Source of the DNA: Paludibacteraceae bacterium
GTDB lineage: Bacteria > Bacteroidota > Bacteroidia > Bacteroidales > Paludibacteraceae
Reading direction: 5' to 3'
Assembly (NCBI GenBank): GCA_017483945.1
Contig: JAFUUE010000064.1
Location: forward strand, 30,810-94,809
Length of the DNA stretch: 64,000 bases
Shown: positions 53,394 through 64,000 of the stretch, piece by piece
How positions within the stretch are numbered: position 1 is the first letter of the stretch
Layout of the letters: each line of letters starts with the position of its first letter
Notes under the pieces: model-generated
Database searches by the model: none
The model's input: only the letters and a program-made list of their open reading frames with translations
Told to the model about the DNA's origin: nothing
Position numbers and translations under genes: made by a program

Positions 53394-55466
53394 CTATCCG
53401 ACCTGTACTCCGTTGCGGACGGGGGCCGAGACGGTGGTCACCACCAGTTTGCCGTCGTCGTTCACGGCCGAGAGGATCATGCCTTGGCTCTCGATGCCCA
53501 TCATCTTGCGCGGGGGGAAGTTGGCGATGAACAGCACCTGCTTGCCCACGAGCACTTGCGGGTCGGGGTAACTCTGGGCGATGCCGCTCAGTATCGTTCG
53601 ACCGCCCATGCCGTCGTCTATCTTGAATTGCAGCAGTTTATCGCTCTTCTTGACCTTCTGGCACTCCAGCACAGTGCCCACGCGGATGTCGCTCTTGTCG
53701 AAGGCCTCGATGTTGGTCTCGGCCTTGAGCGCCGGTGCCTGCCATGCGGCCGCCTCGTTCTCTTTCTTTATGCGCGCCAGCCGGTCCAGTTGCGCCTGGA
53801 TAGCCGTGTCCTCAATCTTCTCGAACAGCAGTCGCGGTTCGCGCAGTTGGTGCCCCGCTTCTAACAGGTCCGTATCGCCGAGACGCTCCCAAGCGTGCTC
53901 TTCCATGTCCAACATCTCGTACAGCGAAGCACTCGAGAAGGGCAGGAAGGGCTCGAACACGATAGCCAGGTTGGCGGCTATCTGTAGCGCTATATTGAGG
54001 ATTGTGCCCGTGCGCGCGAGGTCGGTCTTGGCCTGCTTCCACGGCTCGGTGTCGGCCAGGTACTTGTTGCCCAGGCGCGCCAGGTTCATCGCCTCGCGTT
54101 GTGCGTCGCGGAAGCGGAAAGCGTCCAGCAGTTCCTCCACCCGTCCGCGTATGCCGGCCAGTTCGGCCAGTGTCTGACGGTCGTAGTCGTTGAGCTCGCC
54201 GCAGACGGGGACGCGTCCCTCGAAATACTTATGGGTCAGCACCATAGCGCGGTTGATGAAGTTGCCGTAGATGGCCACCAACTCGTTGTTGTTGCGGGCC
54301 TGGAAGTCTGCCCATGTGAAGTCGTTGTCCTTCGTCTCGGGCGCGTTGGCCGTCAGCACGTAGCGCAGCACGTCCTGCTTGCCGGGGAAATCGTCCAGGT
54401 ACTCATTGAGCCACACGGCCCAGTTGCGCGAGGTCGATATCTTGTCGCCCTCCAGGTTGAGGAACTCGTTGCTCGGCACGTTGTCCGGCAGGATATACTG
54501 CGCCCCTTCGTTGCACTCGTTCCACGCCTTGAGCATGGTGGGGAACACGATGCAGTGGAACACGATGTTGTCCTTGCCGATGAAGTGTATCATGCGTGTC
54601 GTCTCGTCCTGCCACCATGTCTCCCACTTGCCGAACTTGTCGGGGCGGGCGTCGCACAGCTCTTTCGTGTTGCTGATATAGCCTATCGGCGCGTCGAACC
54701 ACACGTACAGCACTTTGCCTTCCGCACCCTCCACCGGCACGGGGATGCCCCAGTCCAGGTCGCGCGTCACGGCACGCGGGTGCAGACCGCCGTCCAGCCA
54801 GCTCTTGCACTGGCCATAGACATTGGTGCGCCACTCTTTGTGCCCCTCCAGTATCCACTGCTCCAGCCATCCCTGGTACTTGTCCAACGGCAGGTACCAG
54901 TGGCTCGTCGCACGCTTGGTCAGCGGGTTGCCGTTCACGGCGTTGTAGGGGTTAATCAGTTCGTCCGGCGACAGCGTTGCGCCGCACTTCTCGCACTGGT
55001 CGCCGTAGGCGCCTGCGCTGTGACAGCGCGGGCACTCGCCGCGGATGTTGCGGTCCGTGAGGAACTCGTGTGTCTCTTCGTCGTAGAACTGCTCCGTGGT
55101 CTGCTGCACGAACTTGCCGCCGTCGTACAGTGTGCGGAAGAAGTCGCTCGCGAACTTATGGTGAATATCCGACGTGGTGCGGCTATAGACATCGAACGAG
55201 ATGCCGAAACGCTCGAACGAGCTCTTTATCAACTCATGGTAGCGGTCCACCACTTGCTGCACCGTGATGCCCTCCTTGCGGGCACGAATCGTCACGGGCA
55301 CGCCGTGCTCGTCACTGCCGCCCACGAACAACACGGGACGGCCTTTTCCGCGCAAATAACGCGCATAAATATCGGCAGGAATATACACGCCTGCCAGGTG
55401 TCCGATATGCACCGGACCGTTCGCATAAGGCAGCGCTGAGGTGATTAATGTACGTTTATAGTCCAT
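53394..55466 (-). CDS. metG: Methionine--tRNA ligase with C-terminal tRNA-binding domain
   Basis: 690 residues. HIGH signature in [10 protein letters not shown] (about residue 19), knuckle [19 protein letters not shown], and KISTSRNW in place of KMSKS. The last ~110 residues form an EMAP/Trbp domain ([20 protein letters not shown]). Charges initiator and elongator tRNA-Met. It precedes the glycan cluster and may be the first gene of that transcript. Confidence 0.97.
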   Translation of the reverse strand: MDYKRTLITSALPYANGPVHIGHLAGVYIPADIYARYLRGKGRPVLFVGGSDEHGVPVTIRARKEGITVQQVVDRYHELIKSSFERFGISFDVYSRTTSDIHHKFASDFFRTLYDGGKFVQQTTEQFYDEETHEFLTDRNIRGECPRCHSAGAYGDQCEKCGATLSPDELINPYNAVNGNPLTKRATSHWYLPLDKYQGWLEQWILEGHKEWRTNVYGQCKSWLDGGLHPRAVTRDLDWGIPVPVEGAEGKVLYVWFDAPIGYISNTKELCDARPDKFGKWETWWQDETTRMIHFIGKDNIVFHCIVFPTMLKAWNECNEGAQYILPDNVPSNEFLNLEGDKISTSRNWAVWLNEYLDDFPGKQDVLRYVLTANAPETKDNDFTWADFQARNNNELVAIYGNFINRAMVLTHKYFEGRVPVCGELNDYDRQTLAELAGIRGRVEELLDAFRFRDAQREAMNLARLGNKYLADTEPWKQAKTDLARTGTILNIALQIAANLAIVFEPFLPFSSASLYEMLDMEEHAWERLGDTDLLEAGHQLREPRLLFEKIEDTAIQAQLDRLARIKKENEAAAWQAPALKAETNIEAFDKSDIRVGTVLECQKVKKSDKLLQFKIDDGMGGRTILSGIAQSYPDPQVLVGKQVLFIANFPPRKMMGIESQGMILSAVNDDGKLVVTTVSAPVRNGVQVG

Positions 55467-55501
55467 ATTTTGGTGTTTTTTGTGAACTTTTTATAAAAAA
55501 T

Positions 55502-55532
55502 TTGCGTAATTCAAGTTTTTTTTGTACTTTCG
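55502..55532 (+). promoter_or_regulatory. Probable promoter of the beta-barrel gene
   Basis: TTG at 55502-55504, 20-nt spacer, TACTTTCG at 55525-55532 (one mismatch to TAnnTTTG). Confidence 0.6.
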
Positions 55533-55594
55533 CAGTCGAATTTGCTATTAGAGTGCAAAAGTACGTAAAAATTCCGACTTATACAAATAATTTC

Positions 55595-56545
55595 GTGAAA
55601 AAACGGTTATTATATCCCATGTTCCTCCTCGCGGCGCTCTTTTGTGCCGTTTCCGGACATGCGCAACTCAAACATAACTTCGGCCTGTGGTTAGAAGGGG
55701 CCGAATGGTCCATGCTCCCCCAAGAGAGCGAGTTGCAAACCAGCATGGGCGAAGCCGGCGGACTGGGCTTTGCCTACGAACTGCAAAAGAATCACTTCAT
55801 CTTCCAGACAGGGCTCGGCGTGCTCTACGGGCAGTCCGGCTTCCGTACGCCCAACGCCATCGACTCCGTACCCGGAGCTATCGACAACGACGGCGAAGTC
55901 TTCACCTACATCTACGACGTGCGCAACCGCCGCGATAACTACACCAATATCGCCGCACAAGTGCCCCTCCTCATCGGCGGACAATGGAATCGGTTCTACT
56001 TCCTCCTCGGTGCCAAAGTGACGCTCAATGTCATACAGAGCGCCAACGTCACCGGCAATCTCACCTCCTACGGACTCTATAAGCAGTATGATGACTTCAA
56101 GGATATGCGGGAATATCAGTTCTTTAACGACAAGCCCGTTGCCTATCCCTCCAAGGTGAACTTCAACTCCTTCGACGTGGACGGCTCCGCCGAGATAGGC
56201 GTCCGTCTCGGCTATCTGCCTTCCGCTACCGGCTTCGACGTGCCTAAGACACGCGTCCAGTACCGGCTGGCCCTCTTTGCCGACTACGGCATCTTCGACA
56301 TCCATACGCCCGCCAAGAAGACCCCCATGACCGTCCCCGGTCTCTATAACTCACAGGACATGCTCTCCGGACTGGGCATGAACGATTACCTCTCTACGGA
56401 AAACGCCGCCAAACAGGTCAATAGCCTGCTCGTCGGCGTCAAGTTCACCATGCTCTTCGAGCTCCCCGGACCGCGCTACTGCGTCATGTGCCAGGAGCAT
56501 CGACTAAGCAACCGTCGAGGCGGAACGAAGATAGGAGAAGACTAA
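55595..56545 (+). CDS. Outer membrane beta-barrel protein
   Basis: 316 residues from GTG 55595, giving signal peptide VKKRLLYPMFLLAALFCAVS then GHAQ; an ATG at 55619 is an alternative. The mature part has alternating strands (GLGFAYELQKNHFIFQTGLG, VQYRLALFADYGIF) typical of small barrels with aromatic girdles. The 3' end overlaps the convergent cdaA gene by 42 nt. No specific family recognised. Confidence 0.8.
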   Translation: MKKRLLYPMFLLAALFCAVSGHAQLKHNFGLWLEGAEWSMLPQESELQTSMGEAGGLGFAYELQKNHFIFQTGLGVLYGQSGFRTPNAIDSVPGAIDNDGEVFTYIYDVRNRRDNYTNIAAQVPLLIGGQWNRFYFLLGAKVTLNVIQSANVTGNLTSYGLYKQYDDFKDMREYQFFNDKPVAYPSKVNFNSFDVDGSAEIGVRLGYLPSATGFDVPKTRVQYRLALFADYGIFDIHTPAKKTPMTVPGLYNSQDMLSGLGMNDYLSTENAAKQVNSLLVGVKFTMLFELPGPRYCVMCQEHRLSNRRGGTKIGED

Positions 56546-57262
56546 CTCGCTCGCTATCTCCTCCATATGCTGGCCGCGGGCGACCGAAATCTTGCCCGTC
56601 TCCTCCGACACAACGATAGCCGTTGTGTCGGTTTTTTCTGTCAGACCCAGTGCCGCACGGTGGCGCAGACCGTAGTGCTGCGGCAGTTCCTGGTTGTGCG
56701 ACACGGGCAGGATACACGCCGCCGAGTGGATGCGCCCCTCCGAGATGAAGACCGCGCCGTCGTGCAACGGCGTGTTCTTGAAGAAGATGTTCTCCAGCAT
56801 GCGCGCCGACACCACCGCATCCACACGCTCGCCCGTGTCCATGTACTCCTTCATGTCCTGCGCACCGCACAGGATAATCAGCGCACCCGTCTTGCTCGCA
56901 GACATGTGACGGCAGGCTATCGCTATCTGCTGTATCGCGCGGTCGTCCTCCTCCTCGCGCTTCTTGGCGTGGAACTTGAGCGTGCTGAAGCGCGAACCGA
57001 TACGGTAGAAGAAACTCCGTATCTCGTCTTGGAAGATGACTATCAGCGCAATAGCGCCCACGCTGATGATGCGGTCGAACAGCGCACCCGTCAGTTCCAG
57101 GTGGAAGACAAAGCTCACCAGGAACCACGCCACCACAAAGGCCAATATACCCCAGAACAGATTGACCACGCCCGAACGGCGCAGCAACACAAACATCTGA
57201 TACAGTATCACTGCCACCAGCAGTATGTCTATCGCATCTTTGAATGTAAACAGGAATCCCAT
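56504..57262 (-). CDS. cdaA: Diadenylate cyclase CdaA
   Basis: 252 residues. Three N-terminal transmembrane helices, then the DAC domain with the catalytic motifs DGAVFISEGRIHSAACILP and LRHRAALGLTEKTDTTAIVV. It makes c-di-AMP from two ATP at the membrane. Upstream on the same strand is folP, separated by an 11-bp array. It converges with, and overlaps, the beta-barrel gene. Confidence 0.95.
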   Translation of the reverse strand: MGFLFTFKDAIDILLVAVILYQMFVLLRRSGVVNLFWGILAFVVAWFLVSFVFHLELTGALFDRIISVGAIALIVIFQDEIRSFFYRIGSRFSTLKFHAKKREEEDDRAIQQIAIACRHMSASKTGALIILCGAQDMKEYMDTGERVDAVVSARMLENIFFKNTPLHDGAVFISEGRIHSAACILPVSHNQELPQHYGLRHRAALGLTEKTDTTAIVVSEETGKISVARGQHMEEIASELVFSYLRSASTVA

Positions 57263-57271
57263 AGTACCAAT

Positions 57272-57315
57272 AGTATGTTGTTAGTAGGTGATTAGTATGT
57301 TATTAGTAGGTTACT
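57272..57315 (+). repeat. 11-bp tandem array between cdaA and folP
   Basis: AGTATGTTGTT, AGTAGGTGATT, AGTATGTTATT, AGTAGGTTACT: four 11-bp units in alternating pairs. The third and fourth include the folP stop (57303-57305). Confidence 0.9.
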
Positions 57316-58163
57316 TGCGGAGTAATTCGCTTGTTATAAGCCTCATAGATGCGCACCGCTTCCGTCGCCTCGCGCACATCGTGCACGCGCAGCAGCGACG
57401 CACCGCCCGCCAGCGCCGCCATGTGGGCCGCAGTTGTCCCGTTCAGCGCCTCTTGGGGTGTGCAGCCCAGCGTCTTATAGACCATCGACTTGCGCGACAG
57501 CCCGACCAGTATGGGCAGCCCCAACACCTCCAACTCCCGCAGCCGGCGCAGTATCTCCCAGTTCTGTTCCGTGGTCTTGGCAAAACCCAGACCCGGGTCC
57601 ACGATGATGTCCGTCACGCCCGCTTGCCGCAGCCGGTCAATCCGCTCGGCAAACCAACCTAACAGCGCACTCATCACATCCTCGTCATAGGCCGTCTGCG
57701 ACTGCATCGTCGCCGGTGTCCCTCGCATGTGCGTGAGTACATAAGGTACGCTCGCGCGCGAGACCACCTCCGCCATACGCCCGTCCTGCAGCCCCGACAC
57801 ATCATTCACCATCGCCACACCGTACTCACCGATAGCGCGTTCCGCTATCGACGCGCGGTATGTGTCCACCGACACAGGCACCGTCGTACCCATTCGCCGG
57901 ATAGCCTCCAGCCCGATGCGTAGCCGTCGCCACTCTTCCTCCTCCGGCACAGCCGCGCTGCCCGGACGCGTGGACACGGCGCCGATATCCAATATCGACG
58001 CGCCGCCCTGCAAGGCCAGACTCACGGCCGACAGCACTTCCGCCTCCGTGATATGGCGGCACGACACGGCGAAACTGTCGGGTGTCACATTGATGATTCC
58101 CATCACTTGTGCACCCTCCCACAACACCGCACGGCCTGATATGTTAGCTACATACGACTTCAT
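57303..58163 (-). CDS. folP: Dihydropteroate synthase
   Basis: 286 residues from the ATG at 58163; a longer frame runs upstream to 58250 but would pass the likely transcription start. Motifs: MGIINVTPDSFAVS (substrate loop), GGASILDIGAVSTRPGSA, VSVDTYRASIAERA and DPGLGFAKTTEQNWEIL. It joins p-aminobenzoate to the pterin in folate synthesis. A divergent promoter region separates it from gldJ. Confidence 0.95.
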   Translation of the reverse strand: MKSYVANISGRAVLWEGAQVMGIINVTPDSFAVSCRHITEAEVLSAVSLALQGGASILDIGAVSTRPGSAAVPEEEEWRRLRIGLEAIRRMGTTVPVSVDTYRASIAERAIGEYGVAMVNDVSGLQDGRMAEVVSRASVPYVLTHMRGTPATMQSQTAYDEDVMSALLGWFAERIDRLRQAGVTDIIVDPGLGFAKTTEQNWEILRRLRELEVLGLPILVGLSRKSMVYKTLGCTPQEALNGTTAAHMAALAGGASLLRVHDVREATEAVRIYEAYNKRITPQVTY

Positions 58164-58227
58164 CTGCTTCCCGCAACGCCGCTTCCGCCCCGTCGGACGG
58201 AACGAACGACGCGCGCCTAATACACAA

Positions 58228-58261
58228 CAAAGGTACAAAAAAAACTTCATTAACCATACAA
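58228..58261 (-). promoter_or_regulatory. Promoter of folP
   Basis: Minus strand TACCTTTG (58228-58235) with TTG (58259-58261), spacer 23 nt; divergent from the gldJ promoter. Confidence 0.65.
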
Positions 58262-58336
58262 ATAGCCATCGAAAAAGCAGAAAATGACCGGATTTGGCAA
58301 GAAAAACACTTTTTTTTGAAGATTTTTGCTAAAAAG

Positions 58337-58368
58337 TTAGTCAGTTTGAGAAATTTTTTGTAACTTTG
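58337..58368 (+). promoter_or_regulatory. Promoter of gldJ
   Basis: TAACTTTG at 58361-58368; the -33 position holds TTAG (58337-58340), an imperfect match. Leader of about 30 nt. Confidence 0.6.
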
Positions 58369-58405
58369 CGGGCTGAAATGTGGAATCTGTATAAAAACAC
58401 GCTAT

Positions 58406-60223
58406 ATGAACAATGTTTTTAAGACCCTGTTGCTCGTCTCGGTAGTGCTCCTGACCGCATGCCAGTCGAGAGAGTTGAATACTAAGTACTCCAATACTAC
58501 CGGTTGGAACTACTACGACAAGAATACCACGAACTTCCAGGCTCGTGAGGGCGTCGGCAACGTCAACCCTCCCGGAATGGTGGCTATTCAGGGTGGTACC
58601 TTCAACGTAGGTGAGACCGACGAGTTCATCACCGCGCCGCGTAATAACCAGAAACGGTCTATTACCGCCAGCTCGTTCTATATGGACAAGTACGAGATCA
58701 CCAACCTCAACTGGAACGAGTACCTCCATTGGCTCGAGTTCGTCTTCCATTACACCGCGCCTGAAATCGTGGAGCGCGCCAAGCCCGATCACACCGTTTG
58801 GCGTGAGGAGATGGCATACAACGACCCCTACGAGACCAACTACTTCGAGCACCCCGCCTTCTCGTTCTACCCCATCGTGGGCGTCAGCTGGGTACAGGCC
58901 ATGGCGTACTGCCAGTGGCGTACCGACCGCGTCAACGAGATGGCGCTCATCCGGAGCGGCGTCATGGCGGCTCCCGACTTCCAGCAACTCAAACCCCGCG
59001 AGATGGACGAGGAGGAGATAGACGATTGGCGCACCCAGCACGGCTATGAACTCAAGGCCATCGAGCCCGACCGCTCCAAGGAGATTCCTGACGGAGAGGA
59101 AGAACCCGCTACGCTCTACTGCCCGCCCTACGAGTATATCCGCGACAGTTTCATCTTCAATACCGACAAGTACCTCCTCAGCGATAAGTATGTCCCCGGC
59201 GTCGGCAAGCATGCCCTCGAGGACTCCTGGCGTGAGACCCGTAAGGCCACACGCGCCGACGGCATCCTCGTCACCGGCTACCGCCTCCCGACCGAATCCG
59301 AGTGGGAGTTCGCGGCATATGCCCCCGTGGCGGGTCCCGACGGACTGACGGTCGAGGGTAAGGTCTTCCCCTGGTCCGGCTATCACCCCCGCGACCTGAG
59401 TAAGAAGAACGCAGGTATGATGCAGGCTAACTTCGTCCGCGGACGAGGCGACATGATGGGTGTCTCCGGCGCCCTCAACGATGCCTATGTCATCACCGCT
59501 CCCGTCGATGCGTTCCTGCCCAACGACTTCGGACTCTACAACATGGCCGGCAACGTCAACGAGTGGGTGCTCGACGTCTATCGCGAGACATCCTTCTTCG
59601 ATGCCGAGGAGTACAACTCGTTCCGTGGTAATATCTACTCCAAGCCCAAGCGCGACGCCAACGGCGACTATGTCATCGACTCCATCGGCTGCATCGTACT
59701 CGTCTATTCCGGCGAGGACGACAAGCGCGACTGGCACGACGGCGACAGCACCTCTGTCATCGAGACCGAGTATCCCCTCTTCTACACCCTCGAGAAAGAT
59801 GTCATAGACTCCCTCGAACAAGAGTACGCACGTATCATGGAGGAGGGCGCCGCCCAGATGACCCTCGAGCTTGACTCCATCATGACCCTCCCCCTCGACG
59901 AAGAGGAGATTGCCGCCAAGGTGGACTCCGTACGCGAGGCCCTGCAGGGCGAGAGCTGGGATTCCTACCTCGCTTCGCAGCGCAAAATCATCATGGACGC
60001 CCACGGCTACAAGGTGGACCCGACCGACCTGCTCGCTCCGCGTATAGATAAGGACGCACGCGTATATAAGGGCGGCTCATGGCGCGACCGCGTCTTCTGG
60101 CTCAACCCCTCGCAGCGACGCTTCCTCGACCAGAACAAGTGCTCCAGCACCATCGGCTTCCGCTGCGCGATGTCCACGCTCGGTGACCAGGTTCCCACCT
60201 CATCCTACAAAGGCAACAAGTAA
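58406..60223 (+). CDS. gldJ: GldJ-like T9SS/gliding lipoprotein with SUMF1-type domain
   Basis: 605 residues with lipobox LTAC (Cys19). The mature N terminus TTGWNYYDKNTTNFQ matches the GldJ signature. A formylglycine-enzyme-like (SUMF1) domain follows: GMVAIQGGTFNVGETDEF, YMDKYEITNLNWNEYL, and late GGSWRDRVFWLNPSQRRFLD and IGFRCAM. GldJ is an outer-membrane lipoprotein that stabilises T9SS components in gliding species; GldK/PorK is the main alternative because it shares the domain. gcvH follows after 11 nt. Confidence 0.85.
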   Translation: MNNVFKTLLLVSVVLLTACQSRELNTKYSNTTGWNYYDKNTTNFQAREGVGNVNPPGMVAIQGGTFNVGETDEFITAPRNNQKRSITASSFYMDKYEITNLNWNEYLHWLEFVFHYTAPEIVERAKPDHTVWREEMAYNDPYETNYFEHPAFSFYPIVGVSWVQAMAYCQWRTDRVNEMALIRSGVMAAPDFQQLKPREMDEEEIDDWRTQHGYELKAIEPDRSKEIPDGEEEPATLYCPPYEYIRDSFIFNTDKYLLSDKYVPGVGKHALEDSWRETRKATRADGILVTGYRLPTESEWEFAAYAPVAGPDGLTVEGKVFPWSGYHPRDLSKKNAGMMQANFVRGRGDMMGVSGALNDAYVITAPVDAFLPNDFGLYNMAGNVNEWVLDVYRETSFFDAEEYNSFRGNIYSKPKRDANGDYVIDSIGCIVLVYSGEDDKRDWHDGDSTSVIETEYPLFYTLEKDVIDSLEQEYARIMEEGAAQMTLELDSIMTLPLDEEEIAAKVDSVREALQGESWDSYLASQRKIIMDAHGYKVDPTDLLAPRIDKDARVYKGGSWRDRVFWLNPSQRRFLDQNKCSSTIGFRCAMSTLGDQVPTSSYKGNK

Positions 60224-60234
60224 TACTATAGCAT

Positions 60235-60609
60235 ATGAATTTTCCTGCTGATATCCGATATACACGCGAGCATGAATGGATTCGCGTAGAAGGTAACGAG
60301 GCACTCGTCGGCATCACCGACTATGCCCAGTCCGAACTCGGCGAGATTGTCTTCATCGATGTGGACACCGTCGGCGAGACTATCGCCCAAGGCGAGGTCT
60401 TCGGCTCCGTAGAGGCCGTCAAGACAGTCAGCGACCTCAACATGCCCGCCACGGGAGAGGTCCTCTGCGTCAACGAAGCCCTCAACGACCATCCCGAACT
60501 CGTCAACTCCGACCCCTACGGCGAAGGATGGATGATTCGCATAGCCCTCTCTGACCCCGCTGAACTGAACAACCTCCTCACGGCCGAACAGTATCAGGCT
60601 ATCCTGTAA
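60235..60609 (+). CDS. gcvH: Glycine cleavage system H protein
   Basis: 124 residues. Lipoyl lysine K63 in GSVEAVKTVSDL, preceded by the typical REHEWIRVEGNEALVGITDY. Carries the aminomethyl group in glycine cleavage; in addition H protein is a lipoate donor. A terminator hairpin follows. Confidence 0.96.
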   Translation: MNFPADIRYTREHEWIRVEGNEALVGITDYAQSELGEIVFIDVDTVGETIAQGEVFGSVEAVKTVSDLNMPATGEVLCVNEALNDHPELVNSDPYGEGWMIRIALSDPAELNNLLTAEQYQAIL

Positions 60610-60626
60610 TAACTCACATACAAAGA

Positions 60627-60668
60627 CTGCGCACAGAATGTCTCTACATCCTTGCGCAGCCTTTTCTT
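60627..60668 (+). terminator. Terminator after gcvH
   Basis: CTGCGCA (60627-60633) pairs with TGCGCAG (60653-60659), followed by a short C and a TTTTCTT tail. Confidence 0.75.
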
Positions 60669-60761
60669 AATTGAACCTACTCCTGCGCTATCATGCTGTC
60701 TCGCAGGTAGAGCTGCTATGAAAATGTGATGAATCGTATAGCACAAAAAACAAACAATAAG

Positions 60762-63205
<2,444 letters not shown>

Positions 63206-63324
63206 CTCAACTCTGTATTCCGCTTATTAATTATTAATTATTATTTATTAATTAGTTACCCGTCCTCTCCGTCCAATCCGTACTCAGTATTTATGGAGTT
63301 CGGATTCCTCGGATTCTGCGGATT

Positions 63325-63602
63325 CCCGTCTCGGTCACAGACCGCGCCCCCCACCTGGGACGTGAAGCGATTAAGGCGCACCGAGAATGTCCGATGGACA
63401 TTCGAAGGAGTAAGTGCGCCGCGCGAGTCTGCGGAGCAGACATAGAACTCCTTACCGGCTCGCCCGCGATTCGCCGCTTAACGGCGACTTCATAGGCCAC
63501 GACTGCCATCTGGGGCCGCGGGCTATCTGTCTCGGTCACCGACCGCGCCGCCCCGCCTGGCCCGCGGGCTATCCGTCTCGGTCACCGACCGCGCCCGCGG
63601 AT
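63325..63602 (+). repeat. Cluster of elements B and C (copy 2)
   Basis: Element B cores at 63325-63349, 63531-63551 and 63573-63600; element C copy 2 at 63352-63475 with hairpin GAATGTCC-GAT-GGACATTC (63385-63403), GGCGCAC (63375-63381)/GTGCGCC (63414-63420), AAGGAGT (63405-63411)/ACTCCTT (63447-63453) and GTCTGC-GGA-GCAGAC (63427-63441). Confidence 0.85.
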
Positions 63603-63625
63603 GCGCCCTCGGGCGCACCGGAATC

Positions 63626-63665
63626 CTGGAGTCCTGGAGTTCTAGAGTTCTAGAATTCTAGAAGT
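63626..63665 (+). repeat. Five 8-bp tandem units (CTGGAGTC/CTAGAGTT family)
   Basis: CTGGAGTC, CTGGAGTT, CTAGAGTT, CTAGAATT, CTAGAAGT in exact register; related to 46453-46492. Confidence 0.92.
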
Positions 63666-63742
63666 ATAGTCTCTATAGTCCCCCTATAATATATACGCGT
63701 GCTCGCGCGAGCGCGTGGGGGAATCAAGGGTTCTTTTTTTTC

Positions 63743-63780
63743 ATACCACCAAATCTTTTTGCAAAAAAATGCATTTTTGC
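63743..63780 (+). repeat. Dispersed hairpin element D, copy 2
   Basis: TACCACCAAATCTTTTT then GCAAAAA-AATGCA-TTTTTGC. Same design as 44712-44748. Confidence 0.75.
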
Positions 63781-63829
63781 ATCATTTTTCTCCTTTTTGC
63801 ACACAGTATCGGCCTATTTTGTTTCTTCC

Positions 63830-63854
63830 GCCCTCCGTTCGGAGGGCTTTGTCT
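63830..63854 (+). terminator. Hairpin with T-rich tail
   Basis: GCCCTCCG-TTC-GGAGGGC then TTTGTCTTT. A second hairpin CCGCCCG-AAAA-CGGGCGG follows at 63867-63884 and a third, CTAATTT/AAATTAG, at 63896-63916. No gene precedes them on this strand in the last 700 bp; the transcript they end is not identified. Confidence 0.6.
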
Positions 63855-64000
63855 TTAGCCCCATAACCGCCCGAAAACGGGCGGAATCAGCCGAACTAAT
63901 TTTGCACTCAAATTAGAGTTGGCGTATAGTGTGCCTTGTGCCCATATGGCAGATGCATGTGTCGCCTCTTTTTCCGCACAGTGACCACACGGTGACCACA

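Noticed and set aside
58337-60004. Minus-strand frame of 555 codons opposite gldJ
   Set aside because: Shadow of a well-supported lipoprotein gene on the plus strand; no recognisable domain.

Overview
The window looks like a contiguous piece of a GC-rich Bacteroidales-type (Bacteroidota) chromosome. Evidence: promoters of the Bacteroidota form (TTG, about 20 nt, TAnnTTTG) before several genes; homologues of the gliding/type IX secretion genes gldF, gldH and gldJ; secreted proteins ending in C-terminal tails that look like T9SS sorting signals; Wzi-type and TonB-receptor-like outer membrane proteins; and a gene order (holB, PSP1 protein, gldH) that I associate with this phylum. I saw no rRNA, tRNA, CRISPR array, transposase or phage gene.

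Layout. 1-7130 (+): end of pheT, prfC, a small exported protein, a nucleoside-permease-like MFS carrier, gldF and a metallophosphoesterase; the last two are invaded by short repeats. 7131-12375 (+): an AT-richer island with a TPR/HTH membrane regulator and four small secreted proteins or lipoproteins. 12847-20832 (+): one tightly packed operon of mlaE, mlaF, a MORN-like protein, a stand-alone protease-prodomain protein and three consecutive M6-type metalloproteases with T9SS-like tails. 20857-22495: xth and lptB. 22744-29882 (+): a surface glycan/LPS cluster (kelch lipoprotein, Wzi-like porin, DUF4254, GT9, InaA-type kinase, polyol-phosphate transferase, O-antigen ligase). 30019-43755 (-): outer membrane proteins, GtrA, GT39, dnaJ-grpE, DUF4294, MATE, Mrp, trmB, gldH, PSP1 protein, holB. 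43961-45040 (+): rpsP and a probable small RNA. 45336-55466 (-): DUF2238, Dabb, M13 peptidase, four glycosyltransferases, an EpsG-type polymerase and metG. 55595-63115: beta-barrel protein, cdaA, folP, gldJ, gcvH, GT4 and an esterase. 63116-64000 is a gene-free repeat-rich stretch.

The most distinctive property is the repeat ecology. Four kinds of short dispersed element appear in intergenic DNA. Several of them vary between copies by paired, compensatory changes in the stems of predicted hairpins, one in an element with a pseudoknot-like layout. There are also at least nine tandem arrays with an 11-bp unit of mostly unrelated sequence, two arrays of five 8-bp units, and 7/8-bp word arrays that sit on the gldF start and, in frame, inside a phosphoesterase. 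Many arrays begin at, or contain, the stop codon of a gene. The most system-like locus is the M6 protease operon with its orphan prodomain. All functional statements come from reading the sequence by eye; no database search or folding program was run.
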